In this document: piece after piece, positions 44,418 to 53,121 of the stretch
Position numbering within the stretch: position 1 is the stretch's first letter
How the letters are laid out: every line of letters begins with the position of its first letter
NCBI GenBank assembly: GCA_023422955.1
Contig: JAFAGG010000103.1
Location: 22,872-86,871 of the forward strand
DNA from: Pseudomonadota bacterium
Lineage (GTDB): Bacteria; Pseudomonadota; Gammaproteobacteria; Burkholderiales; Burkholderiaceae_D
Direction of reading: 5' to 3'
DNA length: 64,000 nt
Notes under the pieces: model-generated
What the model was told of the DNA's origin: nothing
Seen by the model: the letters and a program-made list of their open reading frames with translations, nothing else
The model's database searches: none
Translations under genes and position numbers: made by a program

Positions 44418-44779
44418 AGGCTTTCTCTCACCAAGGCGGCGTCTCGCTTGATTTCGTCACGCAGCGTGCCCAAAGCGGAACCAGGCCGATGCTTGCTCGC
44501 CAGCGAGAAGCCAAAGCCGGCAACCCCGGCATACAGCACCACCACTCCCCACGCCGCAAGCGCCCGGTAGGGAGAATCCCACCAGGTAAGGATGATTGCC
44601 ACGCCGAGGAAAATAGTGGCAAGCAAGCCGAATACCGCGCCGACAGCCGTACTCACCAGCATGACACCCAGCTCACGGCCCTGCAGTTTCATCTCTATGC
44701 GTAGCAGCTCGATGTAATCACCCAGCCGATCCAGCGCAATGTGGGAAATCTGCCTGGATTTTCTGATCGCTTCAAACAC
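44414..44779 (-). CDS. YqjE-like (phage holin superfamily) membrane protein
   Basis: A 121-residue inner membrane protein with an amphipathic N-terminus and two membrane helices (about 42-68 and 78-98), then a charged tail. It matches the DUF1469/YqjE group of PF07332, named for similarity to holins. The context is not a prophage. It lies just downstream of a YqjD/ElaB-like gene, as in the E. coli yqjD-yqjE operon. Its role is unknown, perhaps as membrane partner of YqjD. Confidence 0.82.
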   Translation of the reverse strand: MFEAIRKSRQISHIALDRLGDYIELLRIEMKLQGRELGVMLVSTAVGAVFGLLATIFLGVAIILTWWDSPYRALAAWGVVVLYAGVAGFGFSLASKHRPGSALGTLRDEIKRDAALVRESL

Positions 44780-44823
44780 GGCATAATTCCTTCACAGAAA
44801 AATAGGGGGAAGCGAGTCCTGCT

Positions 44824-45225
44824 CTAACGGCGCAGCAAGGCTCCCAGCACTAGGCCGACCCCGGCCGCGATGGCCACGGATTGCAAGGGTTTTTCCTTCA
44901 CATAGTCGGACGTCATATCCATGCCCTGGGAAAGATGCTCGCTGGCCTGATCCGCCATGCCCTTGGCCGAGTAGCGCCAGGAATCGAGTTGTTGCATCAG
45001 GCGGTCGCGCGCGTCTCTCAGTTCGACATCGGTGAGCGAGGTGGCTTTGGACATCAATGCATCCAGGTCGGCTTTCAGATTGGAAAGCTCATTGCGCAAG
45101 CGGGCGCTGGATTCAGGCGACATGTCATCGCTTCCGGACATGCCGCTATACCTGCCCGCGCTGCCCATTGCCCCAGACCCTGTTGCGCCGTTATCGGATA
45201 CATCGGATGAGTAATCGGGATTCAT
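44824..45225 (-). CDS. DUF883 family protein (YqjD/ElaB-like)
   Basis: A 133-residue C-tail-anchored protein. A Ser/Gly-rich head is followed by a long amphipathic helix (about 45-110, LRNELSNLKADLDALMSKA) and the DUF883 end signature VKEKPLQSVAIAAGVGLVLGALLRR, a single membrane helix. E. coli YqjD and ElaB use this tail to attach stationary-phase ribosomes to the membrane. It is the first gene of a three-gene cluster and is likely growth-phase or stress regulated. Confidence 0.9.
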   Translation of the reverse strand: MNPDYSSDVSDNGATGSGAMGSAGRYSGMSGSDDMSPESSARLRNELSNLKADLDALMSKATSLTDVELRDARDRLMQQLDSWRYSAKGMADQASEHLSQGMDMTSDYVKEKPLQSVAIAAGVGLVLGALLRR

Positions 45226-45717
45226 GGTGCTTATCTCCTTTAGACGATTGACGGGCCAAGTTCAATTATGAGCGGTAGCAGGGCCCTGGCTTTTTGATCG
45301 GCGTCATTCCAGCAATGCCGAACGACGAAATAGCTTCAAAGAACGATGAAATAGCTGCGAATGCCATACAGATGAAAGCGCGCTTGTCTCTGCTTTCTTC
45401 ATCGACTCGTGCAAGCCTTGTGCCAGGCTGTAAGAAAGAGATAGGTGAAGCAAGGCAGATAGCGCGGGGTAACTGTCTGTGAGGCAGCAAACGCAGCAGA
45501 CAGTTCAGGCAGACGCGGACACGACACCGGAAATGAAGGAGTGGCCAGCGCATGCTAGCGCTGGAAGTTTGCGCGAGGTGTTCACGCTACGCGCTGCTAC
45601 TGCCAGCAGGCTTGGGGAGACGCAAGCTGCCTGGCTAACGGAGGCCTACTCAAAGCGGCTATAATGCAGGCTTTCCTGCCTGCCTAAAAAGCAGGCATAC
45701 TTTTCTGTCCCCTACCT
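45226..45717. other. Intergenic region before the cytochrome genes
   Basis: About 490 bp between divergent genes with no supported coding sequence. A perfect -10 TATAAT sits at 45660-45665, without a good -35. It would place transcription start about 45 bp before the first cytochrome gene. Confidence 0.45.
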
Positions 45718-46458
45718 ATGTCCCGTTCCGCCTTGACGTTACGCCTGCTGCGCCCGCTCCTGGCCAGTGTTGCGCTGATCCTGTGCGCGCCGCTGGCTGC
45801 CCAGTCCAATGCTCAATCCATCAACAAGGATGCCATGACCGAGAGAGTGGCCGCCTGCACCGCCTGTCACGGCGAAGCAGGGCGCGCCGCTGCCGATGGT
45901 TACTATCCCCGCATTGCCGGCAAGCCGGCCGGTTATCTTTACAATCAGCTGATCAATTTTCGCGATGGCCGCCGGCAGTGGCCGCTGATGATTTACCTGG
46001 TGGATCATCTGTCGGACAGCTATCTGCTGGAAATGTCCGAACATTTCGCACAGGTGAAACTGCCTTATCCGCCGCCGCAAGTCGTGAATGTGCCCGCCAG
46101 CGTCATGGAACTGGGCCGGCAACTGGTCGTGTCGGGAAATCCCGGCAAAGGCATACCTGCCTGCGCGACCTGCCACGGCGCCAGGCTGACCGGCATGGAG
46201 CCTGCGATTCCCGGCTTGCTGGGCTTGCCGCGCGACTATCTGAATGCGCAGTTCGGTGCCTGGAAAAATGGATCGAGGCGTGCAGTCGCTCCCGATTGCA
46301 TGGCTGAAATCGCTGAGCGCCTCACGGTGGAAGAGATCAGCGCAGCCTCGGCCTGGCTGGCTTCCCAGCCGGTGCCGGCGGATTATGTGGCCTTGCCCGC
46401 GACCGATGCGAAGCTGCCGATGGAATGTGGCAATGCACTGCAGGAGGTGAAACGATGA
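45718..46458 (+). CDS. Di-haem c-type cytochrome
   Basis: A 246-residue periplasmic cytochrome. An N-terminal signal sequence (about 8-28, ending LAAQS) is followed by two class I haem c domains, with CTACH at residues 47-51 and CATCH at 149-153. Distal Met ligands are likely in each half. Such proteins pass electrons from dehydrogenases to terminal oxidases. It overlaps the next cytochrome gene by 4 bp (ATGA), so they form one unit. Confidence 0.9.
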   Translation: MSRSALTLRLLRPLLASVALILCAPLAAQSNAQSINKDAMTERVAACTACHGEAGRAAADGYYPRIAGKPAGYLYNQLINFRDGRRQWPLMIYLVDHLSDSYLLEMSEHFAQVKLPYPPPQVVNVPASVMELGRQLVVSGNPGKGIPACATCHGARLTGMEPAIPGLLGLPRDYLNAQFGAWKNGSRRAVAPDCMAEIAERLTVEEISAASAWLASQPVPADYVALPATDAKLPMECGNALQEVKR

Positions 46459-47738
46459 AACGTATCCTCCTGATTCTCTTGCTGGTGCTGATCGTCGTGC
46501 CGCTGCTCTGGCTGATGCCGCAATTCGCCAATGAAGATGTCAGCAGCACTGCCACCTCCAGCGTCGATCCCGTGCAGCAGATTGAACACGGCAGCTATCT
46601 GGCCAAGGCCGGCAACTGCATCGCCTGTCACACGATGCGCGGCGGCGAACCCTATGCCGGCGGCCGCGGCATCGTCACGCCTTTCGGCACTTTGTATGCG
46701 TCGAACATCACGCCGGATGAAGAAACCGGCATCGGCAGCTGGAGTGCGGACGACTTCTGGCGCGCCATGCATCACGGCAAATCCAAGGATGGCAGCTTCC
46801 TCTATCCCGCCTTCCCGTATCCGAACTACACCAAGGTCACGCGCGCCGATTCAGATGCGCTGCATGCCTACTTCCGTTCCATCGAGCCGGTGAAGCAGGA
46901 AAACCTCGAACATGAGTTGCGTTTCCCTTACAACCAGCGCGCCTTGCTGGCGGTGTGGCGGGCGCTGTATTTCACGCCGGGCGAATACCAGCCGGATACC
47001 AGCCAGACCGTGGACTGGAACCGGGGCGCTTACCTGGTGCAGGGACTGGGCCACTGCAATGCCTGCCACACTACGCGTAATGCATTAGGCGGAATCGATG
47101 AACGGTCCGATCTGGCGGGCGCAGTGATCCCGGTGCTGGACTGGTATGCGCCGCCCCTGACTGGCAGCGACGAATCGGGCGTCGAGAGCGCTTCGGCAGA
47201 ACAGCTGGCTTCCCTGTTGAAAACGGGTGTATCGGACCACAGCGCCGTGTATGGTCCTATGGCAGAGGTGGTGCGCCATAGCCTGCAGTACATGTCGGAT
47301 GCCGATATCAATGCGATGGTGGGTTATCTGCAATCCTTGCCGCAACAGGCGGCAGCGCGCACTTCGTCATCGGCTGCGGTACGCAGCAGCGCGGCCGATG
47401 CCATGCTGCGCCAGGGCGCGATCATCTACAAGGAGCAGTGCGCATCCTGTCACAAGGACGATGGACGCGGCGTGCCGCGCGTGTATCCGGCACTGGCAGG
47501 CAATCCTTCCGTGACGCTGGATCTGGCCATCAATCCGATTCGCATGGTGCTGCATGGCGGTTATCCGCCCAGTACCGAAGGCAATCCCCGTCCTTACGGC
47601 ATGCCGCCTTTCAGCGCCATGCTGAGCGATGAAGAAGCGGCTGCGGTGGTGTCCTATATCCGTAATGCCTGGGGCAACCAGGCCTCGGTGATTTCGCCGC
47701 TGGAATTGAGCCGTTACCGTACCGTACCGCTGGATTGA
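46455..47738 (+). CDS. Tri-haem c-type cytochrome (alcohol/gluconate dehydrogenase subunit type)
   Basis: A 427-residue membrane-anchored cytochrome. The start at 46455 gives an ATGA overlap with the preceding gene. A single N-terminal hydrophobic anchor (about 4-24) leads into three haem-binding motifs: CIACH (55-59), CNACH (201-205) and CASCH (329-333). This is the layout of the cytochrome c subunit of membrane alcohol, aldehyde or gluconate dehydrogenases. No dehydrogenase or flavoprotein subunit is encoded beside it, so its electron donor is unknown. Confidence 0.9.
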   Translation: MKRILLILLLVLIVVPLLWLMPQFANEDVSSTATSSVDPVQQIEHGSYLAKAGNCIACHTMRGGEPYAGGRGIVTPFGTLYASNITPDEETGIGSWSADDFWRAMHHGKSKDGSFLYPAFPYPNYTKVTRADSDALHAYFRSIEPVKQENLEHELRFPYNQRALLAVWRALYFTPGEYQPDTSQTVDWNRGAYLVQGLGHCNACHTTRNALGGIDERSDLAGAVIPVLDWYAPPLTGSDESGVESASAEQLASLLKTGVSDHSAVYGPMAEVVRHSLQYMSDADINAMVGYLQSLPQQAAARTSSSAAVRSSAADAMLRQGAIIYKEQCASCHKDDGRGVPRVYPALAGNPSVTLDLAINPIRMVLHGGYPPSTEGNPRPYGMPPFSAMLSDEEAAAVVSYIRNAWGNQASVISPLELSRYRTVPLD

Positions 47739-47755
47739 ATAAAGCGGCAGAAAAG

Positions 47756-47782
47756 AAAAAGGCCGGCAATGCCGGCCTTTTT
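47756..47782. terminator. Bidirectional terminator between cytochrome and small protein genes
   Basis: AAAAAGGCCGGC (47756-47767) / GCCGGCCTTTTT (47771-47782) with a 3-base loop. The symmetric A- and T-runs serve both convergent genes. Confidence 0.88.
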
Positions 47783-47798
47783 CATGGGCAGTCGCGAA

Positions 47799-48245
47799 TC
47801 AGTTGACTTCGACGCTTTCGAAAATCATGGAGGAGAGTTCGTTGATGTGCTCATCGGAACTATCCTCGGAAGTTTCGAGATGGAAGTTCAGCAGCTTGCC
47901 TTTTTCCGCCGTGATCAAGGTGACGAAGCGGCGATTGGTGGACGCGTCAAAACCGCCGTAACGGCTGAACATGAACTGGCCTTCATCCTTGATATCCGTG
48001 TCGGTCAGCTTGAGCTGCTCGCCCGATTTCTTCACTTCCTTGTTGCGGCACTCTTCCAGGTAATCCTTGAAAGTGTTCATCGCCTGGTCTTTGCTGATGC
48101 CATCGGCAAAGCGCAAGATGGAAATCGTGAGCTTGTCCTGACCATCGCCGCTGGCCAGCGTAATTGCCCTTTCGACAGGATCGCTGTCATCCTGCCAGTC
48201 ATCGGGAAGCATCACGCTGAATGCCATATGGTTATAGGTCTTCAT
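47799..48245 (-). CDS. Conserved hypothetical protein (DcrB-like size and style)
   Basis: A 148-residue soluble protein without signal peptide. It begins MKTYNHMAFSVMLPDDWQD and shows a regular alpha/beta pattern with segments YGGFDASTNRRFVTLI and LLNFHLETSE. This vaguely resembles the DcrB/PsbP-like fold of small bacterial proteins; that is a weak inference. An in-frame ATG at 48260 would add five residues; neither start has a good ribosome site. Confidence 0.65.
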   Translation of the reverse strand: MKTYNHMAFSVMLPDDWQDDSDPVERAITLASGDGQDKLTISILRFADGISKDQAMNTFKDYLEECRNKEVKKSGEQLKLTDTDIKDEGQFMFSRYGGFDASTNRRFVTLITAEKGKLLNFHLETSEDSSDEHINELSSMIFESVEVN

Positions 48246-48583
48246 ATCTCTGTCTTTCATTAATTATTCTGCCTGCCGACTGCGCTTGAATACGGCAGCA
48301 GAGGTTAGGAAGGAATGAAACGTCGATTCAATTGTACCTCTTATGCGATAGGGAGTGTTTTGAGGGCGGCTGATGTTTCAGCAGGGAAGCGCGCGGCATT
48401 TCTTTTTTGCAGGTCCTTAAATGAAGGAAAGATGAAAAATGAAAGATGAAAAATAAGCGATGGAAAATCATGAGAAGGCGAAGCCGAGCGGCGCGCGGCA
48501 TTACATAAGATAATTCCCGGCAAGCCGCCGTGCAGTTTCCCTCATCGGCAGCGCTTGCCCGCAATGACATGGAAGGATGAAGA
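48246..48583. other. Intergenic region before nudC
   Basis: About 340 bp without a supported gene. It holds two exact 14-bp direct repeats GAAAGATGAAAAAT at 48427-48440 and 48441-48454, in an A-rich purine stretch. Confidence 0.55.
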
Positions 48584-49408
48584 ATGCTGTATACGCCCGC
48601 TCGTTTCACGCCCTTGCTCACGCCGCCCTTGAATGCGGATGCCCAGCTGTTCGTGTTTCATCCTGAGGGATTGATGCTGCGCGAGGCGGATAACGCATTG
48701 CCGCATGAAGCCGAGTGTGTCGGTCTGAGCTTGGTGGATGACAGGATACACACGGTAGGCATGCTGGATGGCTGCGTCTATCGCTGTGCCTCGCTGGTCC
48801 GCACGCAGCAGCCTTTGCCCGGCTACCGCTATGTCAGCCTGCGTTCCCTGTTCGGGGTATGGACGGATGAAATGATGGCAGTGGCCAGCCGCGCCAGCCA
48901 GATCGCAGAGTGGGGGCGCAGCCATCGTTACTGCGGCGCCTGCGGTATCCCCACGGTGCTGACCGAAGGCGAGCGTTGCATGCGCTGCCCGGAATGCGGC
49001 TTGTCGTGTTATCCGCGCGTATCACCTTCGATGATGGTGCTGGTGAAAAAGGGCGATGCCATCCTGCTGGCACGCAATGGCGCCTGGCCGCCGAACCGCT
49101 TCAGTGCCTTGTCGGGATTCGTCGAGCCGGGCGAAACGGTAGAGGAAGCGGTGCATCGCGAAGTCGAAGAGGAAGTGGGCTTGCGCGTTCACCGCCTCAG
49201 TTACTTCGGCAGCCAGTCCTGGCCCTTTCCGCATTCCCTGATGATCGCTTTTACCGCCGAATACCTGTCCGGCGACATCAAGGTCGACGGCATCGAAATC
49301 GCCGAAGCCGCATGGTTCGGACCCGGCGATGCCTTGCCCGATTATCCCACCCGCATCTCCATATCCTCCACCCTGATCCAGGCTCACCTGCCAGGCGGCA
49401 GAAAGTAG
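48584..49408 (+). CDS. nudC: NADH pyrophosphatase / NAD-cap decapping hydrolase
   Basis: Nudix enzyme that hydrolyses NADH and removes NAD caps from RNA 5' ends. The 274-residue protein has an N-terminal domain and a four-cysteine zinc ribbon (CGAC ... CPEC, about 118-145). The Nudix box starts GFVEPGETVEEA and ends REVEEEVGL. The NudC-specific motif SQSWPFPHS follows. All features of the family are intact. Converges on the AtzH/HpxZ-like gene. Confidence 0.95.
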   Translation: MLYTPARFTPLLTPPLNADAQLFVFHPEGLMLREADNALPHEAECVGLSLVDDRIHTVGMLDGCVYRCASLVRTQQPLPGYRYVSLRSLFGVWTDEMMAVASRASQIAEWGRSHRYCGACGIPTVLTEGERCMRCPECGLSCYPRVSPSMMVLVKKGDAILLARNGAWPPNRFSALSGFVEPGETVEEAVHREVEEEVGLRVHRLSYFGSQSWPFPHSLMIAFTAEYLSGDIKVDGIEIAEAAWFGPGDALPDYPTRISISSTLIQAHLPGGRK

Positions 49409-49490
49409 GCTTGCTGCGCCATCGCGGATCATGAAACGAAGCTGCCCTGCTTGAGGCAGGCAGGGGCGGCATTAGGCAGTGAGACCAGCT

Positions 49491-49898
49491 TCATGTCTGA
49501 CTTGCCGCCATATCGATCACGCTCACATGCGCCGCTACGACGCGCCAGCCTTCCGGCATACGCATCCAGGTCTGGCTTTGCCTGCCGATTTTCCGGCTGC
49601 CTGCGCGCACGAATTCCAGGTTGGCGGTGGCGGCATCCTTGCCGTAAGTCGTGATCACCTTGCGATGAACGCTGCGCATCAGTCCTGCCGATGGGCGTCC
49701 TGCGCGGAAGGCCTGGATTTCGTCGTAGCCATACAGGTTTTCGGTGGCGCCGTAACGCAGCGTATGCGGTGAATTCCAGAACAGTTCGTCCAGCACCGCC
49801 ACATCGTTGTTCACCAGCGCGGTTTCGTAACGGTCCAGCGCGGCACTGACTTCGGCTACCACTTCGGGAAGATTGATTTCCATGAGAGAGAAGGTCAT
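49491..49898 (-). CDS. AtzH/HpxZ family protein (DUF3225)
   Basis: A 135-residue SnoaL/NTF2-like protein of the family that includes HpxZ (oxalurate operons) and AtzH (cyanuric acid operons). As I recall, AtzH is reported as a decarboxylating amidohydrolase acting on 1,3-dicarboxyurea. Visible family segments are [26 protein letters not shown] and [14 protein letters not shown]. The start at 49898 overlaps the amidase stop by 4 bp; a second ATG at 49883 is possible. Last gene of the seven-gene operon. Confidence 0.88.
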   Translation of the reverse strand: MTFSLMEINLPEVVAEVSAALDRYETALVNNDVAVLDELFWNSPHTLRYGATENLYGYDEIQAFRAGRPSAGLMRSVHRKVITTYGKDAATANLEFVRAGSRKIGRQSQTWMRMPEGWRVVAAHVSVIDMAASQT

Positions 49899-51289
49899 CG
49901 ATGTAGCTCCATGAATGAAGACGGGGCGCGGAACTGGCTCACGCCCATTTGTTCCAGCATGCTCGCGGCGGCAAGGCACAGGTCTTCCCGCCACGGCGCT
50001 GCAATGATCTGCACGCCTGTCGGCAAGGCAGCATCGGTCCACACAGGTATTGTGCAGACCGGCAAGCCTATACAGGAAACAGGTTGAGTCAGGATGCCCA
50101 TGCTGGCGCGTGCTGGCACCCTTTTGCCGTTGATGTTGATGGTTTCTGCGCCGACGGGCGATGCAGGAACCGGCGTGGCAGGGGCGATCAGCAAGTCGAA
50201 GCGGGAGAAAAGTTTCATCGCTTCCTCATAGGCGGCGCGGCGCACGCGCTGGGCTTGTACCAGCCAGGAAGCAGGAATCAGGTTGCCCGCGATCAGGCGG
50301 TCGCGCGAAAGCGGTTCGTACTGCGGGTAGTGATCCATCAGGTTCTGCCTGTGCAAGGCGCCGCCTTGCGCGCCGGTGATGATGAAGGCTGCGGAACGGG
50401 CGGCTTCGGCCAGTGAAAACTCGGCCTTCTCTGCGGAACTGAAAGCCTGCGCAATGCGCTGCACCGCTTCGCGTGCCTGCGGGCCGGCCCACTGCTCGAA
50501 CCATCCGCCGAGTACGCCTATGCGCAGCAATGCGACATCGATGGTGTGCGCGTTCACGGTTTCGATGCCGCGTTGCGCGCAGCAAGGATCTTCCGCGTCC
50601 GGCCCCTGCATGACTTCATAGCTGACGATCAGGTCGGCCACGCTTCGTGCAAACGGGCCGAGATGGTCCAGGTCAGCGACGAAGGGAAAGGTGCCGGTGC
50701 GCGGCAGGCGTCCGAAGGTGGGCTTCAAACCGAATAGGCCGCACAGCGAGGAGGGCACGCGGATAGAACCATTGGTGTCCGAGCCCAGCGTGATCGGCAC
50801 CAGTCCACCCGCCACGGCGGCAGCCGAACCGCCGGACGAGCCGCCGGCGATGCGGGTGACATCGTGAGGGTTGCGTGATGCACCGTAATGCGTATTTTCG
50901 GTGGTGAAGCCGTAGGCATGCTCGTCCATGTTCAAGGCGCCGACCAGGATGGCGCCCGCCTGCTGCATGCGCGTGACGAGTGCGGCATCGCGTGCAGCCG
51001 GTGCATTGCTTTCATTCACCTTGCCGCCGGCCAGCGTGATTACGCCTTCGATATCGAACAGGTTCTTTACCGCATACGGCACGCCCGCCAGTGGAGGCAG
51101 GGGCGCGCCGCTTTGACGGAGTTCATCGATGGCGGCTGCTTCGCGGCGGGCGCGTGCTTCGGTCACGGCCGTGAAGCAGTTCAGCAGCGGATCGCGCCGC
51201 CTTATCGTATCCAGCGTGGCTTGCAGGATGTCGCCGGCATTCGCTTCGCCCTGTTTGATCCGGGCGACGATATCGCTTGCGTTCATCAT
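49895..51289 (-). CDS. atzE: AtzE family amidohydrolase (amidase signature)
   Basis: A 464-residue amidase of the Ser-cisSer-Lys type. Catalytic elements are all present: Lys in YAVKNLFD, the [10 protein letters not shown] loop, and the nucleophilic Ser in [10 protein letters not shown]. AtzE hydrolyses 1-carboxybiuret in cyanuric acid breakdown and works as a heterodimer with AtzG. The tiny AtzG-like gene just upstream, overlapping by 4 bp, supports this assignment. GatA and oxalurate amidohydrolases belong to the same superfamily, so the exact substrate is not settled. Confidence 0.88.
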   Translation of the reverse strand: MMNASDIVARIKQGEANAGDILQATLDTIRRRDPLLNCFTAVTEARARREAAAIDELRQSGAPLPPLAGVPYAVKNLFDIEGVITLAGGKVNESNAPAARDAALVTRMQQAGAILVGALNMDEHAYGFTTENTHYGASRNPHDVTRIAGGSSGGSAAAVAGGLVPITLGSDTNGSIRVPSSLCGLFGLKPTFGRLPRTGTFPFVADLDHLGPFARSVADLIVSYEVMQGPDAEDPCCAQRGIETVNAHTIDVALLRIGVLGGWFEQWAGPQAREAVQRIAQAFSSAEKAEFSLAEAARSAAFIITGAQGGALHRQNLMDHYPQYEPLSRDRLIAGNLIPASWLVQAQRVRRAAYEEAMKLFSRFDLLIAPATPVPASPVGAETININGKRVPARASMGILTQPVSCIGLPVCTIPVWTDAALPTGVQIIAAPWREDLCLAAASMLEQMGVSQFRAPSSFMELHR

Positions 51290-51471
51290 GGCCTGAACAC
51301 CGCTGCCGGTTCGGTTGAAGACGGTAGCGGCAATTCGCGCATGGCCCGCGATATTTCCTCGATGCGGGTAAATTGCGCGATGACGCGCTGTACCGCTTCC
51401 TCATCCAGCGCATAGCCCTGCAGTCGCAGCGCGCTGCGTACGTAAGTGTCGAGCATATCCTGCTTCATCAT
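51286..51471 (-). CDS. atzG: AtzG-like small subunit (DUF4089)
   Basis: A 61-residue helical protein of the DUF4089/AtzG family, related to GatC. It begins MMKQDMLDTYVRSALRLQGY and ends with a proline-rich segment expected to wrap around the amidase. It overlaps the upstream ATPase gene and the downstream amidase gene by 4 bp each, indicating coupled synthesis of a 1:1 complex. AtzG stabilises AtzE as GatC does GatA. Confidence 0.88.
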   Translation of the reverse strand: MMKQDMLDTYVRSALRLQGYALDEEAVQRVIAQFTRIEEISRAMRELPLPSSTEPAAVFRP

Positions 51472-52286
51472 TTGCGCACCTCGCGCTGGAAGATTTCCAT
51501 GCTGCGCTTCTTGGTTTGCACGAAGCTGGCTTGAGACAATGTTTCCACCGTGCGCGGACGCGCTTCGTCGTAATGCAGAATTTCCGCGACCCTGGTTGGG
51601 CGCTTGGTCAGCAGCAGCACCTGGTCCGCCAGGTAAACCGCTTCTTCCAGGTCGTGCGATACCAGCATCATGGTGGTGCCGGTCTGCATGTGCACCTCCT
51701 GCAGTTTCTCGCGGATGAACAGCGTCATCTCGAAATCGAGCGCGGAGAAGGGTTCGTCCAGGAACAGCACTTCCGGCTTGGGCGCCAGCGCGCGCATGAT
51801 GGAAGCGGTCTGCTGCTGCCCGCCGGACAGTTCGTAGGGATAGCGGTTCAGGTCGAATTTCACATCGAAGGAAGCCACCAGTTCTTCCATGCGCTGCTCG
51901 ATCTGGGCGCGCGACTTGCCTTCCAGCTTCAGCGGATAGGCAATGTTGTCGATGGTACGCAGCCAGGGAAACAGCGCTTCGCGGTAGTTCTGGAACACGT
52001 AGCCGATCTTGGTATCGGCCAGCGATTTGCCGTCGAACAGGATTTCGCCGGCATCGATGGGAATCAGGCCTGCGATCATGTTGATCAGCGTGGATTTGCC
52101 GCAGCCGTTGGGACCGAACACGGAAACGATCTTGCCCTTGGGGATGTCGAGATTGAAATTCTCATACAGCGGCCATCCGGCAAAATACTTGGTCAGGCCG
52201 CGTATCGTGATGTGGGTGCCGGCCGGTCCCGGCACGAAGGGCTTGGCTGGCAGCGCCAGTTCCATCATGGGTTCGATGACACGCAT
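51468..52286 (-). CDS. ABC transporter ATPase (nitrate/taurine/pyrimidine type)
   Basis: A 272-residue nucleotide-binding subunit of the SsuB/TauB/NrtD-like class. It has Walker A FGPNGCGKST, the signature LSGGQQQ, Walker B VLFLDEP and the H-loop VSHD. It powers import through the permease encoded next door. The operon order is binding protein, permease, ATPase, then hydrolase genes, with overlaps or gaps of a few bases. Confidence 0.93.
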   Translation of the reverse strand: MRVIEPMMELALPAKPFVPGPAGTHITIRGLTKYFAGWPLYENFNLDIPKGKIVSVFGPNGCGKSTLINMIAGLIPIDAGEILFDGKSLADTKIGYVFQNYREALFPWLRTIDNIAYPLKLEGKSRAQIEQRMEELVASFDVKFDLNRYPYELSGGQQQTASIMRALAPKPEVLFLDEPFSALDFEMTLFIREKLQEVHMQTGTTMMLVSHDLEEAVYLADQVLLLTKRPTRVAEILHYDEARPRTVETLSQASFVQTKKRSMEIFQREVRK

Positions 52287-52288
52287 TT

Positions 52289-53119
52289 TTATCTCCCGCT
52301 CCAGTGAACGATGCGCCGCTCCATGAGCAGAAACAGCAAGTTCAGTACATATCCCAATATGCCGGCCGACAGAATCGCGGCATACATGCTTTTCACGTTC
52401 AGCACCTGCTGCGTATCGATGATGCGATGGCCCAGGCCGTTTTCGGAACCGATGAACATCTCGGCCACGATCACGATCACCAGCGCCATCGACACCGCCG
52501 AGCGCAGGCCGACGAAGGTAGGTTGCAGGCTTTCCCAGATCAGCACATCCTTGAAGATGCGCCAGCGCGATGCACCCATGACCTTGGCCGCCATCATGCG
52601 CTGCTTGCGTGCATTCATTACGCCGTAGGCGCTGTTGAACAAGATGATCAGCCAGGCGCCGAAAGCGGCGATCGCCACCTTGTTGATGTCGGATACGCCG
52701 AAGATCAGCAGGAATAGCGGGATCAGCGCCGACGAAGGCGTGGAGCGGAAGAAGTCGATCAGGAACTCCACGCTGCTGTAAGCCTTTTCATTGCTGCCCA
52801 GCAGTACGCCTAGCGGCACGCCGACGATGGCCGCGATGGCGAAGGCTTGCAGCGTCCTCGATACCGTAACCATGAAATCCATCAGCAACGGACCGCCGGC
52901 CAGGCCATGGATCAGCGCATCGATGGTGGCAAGCGGAGGCGGCAGCAGGATGGCCTTGATCAGACCCATTCGCACCACCAGGTCCCATGCGATCAGTAAA
53001 GCGATGGGGCCGATCAGCGGCAGCAGGCGAATCATTACCGGTTCTTTTTTTATCTCTATTGCGTCTTTGGCTTGCGTCCAGGGTGCGGAGACGGCGGTGG
53101 CGGTGGCGTTTTTTTCCAT
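52289..53119 (-). CDS. ABC transporter permease
   Basis: A 276-residue inner membrane permease (BPD_transp_1, SsuC/TauC-like) with about six helices starting after a roughly 30-residue cytoplasmic N-terminus. The coupling loop has the EAA-like pattern MAAKVMGASRWRIFKDVL. The start at 53119 is preferred over a long unsupported upstream frame, because it lies two bases after the binding-protein gene. It works with the adjoining ATPase and binding protein. Confidence 0.92.
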   Translation of the reverse strand: MEKNATATAVSAPWTQAKDAIEIKKEPVMIRLLPLIGPIALLIAWDLVVRMGLIKAILLPPPLATIDALIHGLAGGPLLMDFMVTVSRTLQAFAIAAIVGVPLGVLLGSNEKAYSSVEFLIDFFRSTPSSALIPLFLLIFGVSDINKVAIAAFGAWLIILFNSAYGVMNARKQRMMAAKVMGASRWRIFKDVLIWESLQPTFVGLRSAVSMALVIVIVAEMFIGSENGLGHRIIDTQQVLNVKSMYAAILSAGILGYVLNLLFLLMERRIVHWSGR

Positions 53120-53121
53120 GA

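Noticed and set aside
44414..44779. Prophage remnant because of the holin-like protein
   Set aside because: No integrase, capsid, lysozyme or other phage genes lie nearby; the gene sits in a yqjD-yqjE-type cluster where the holin name is only historical.
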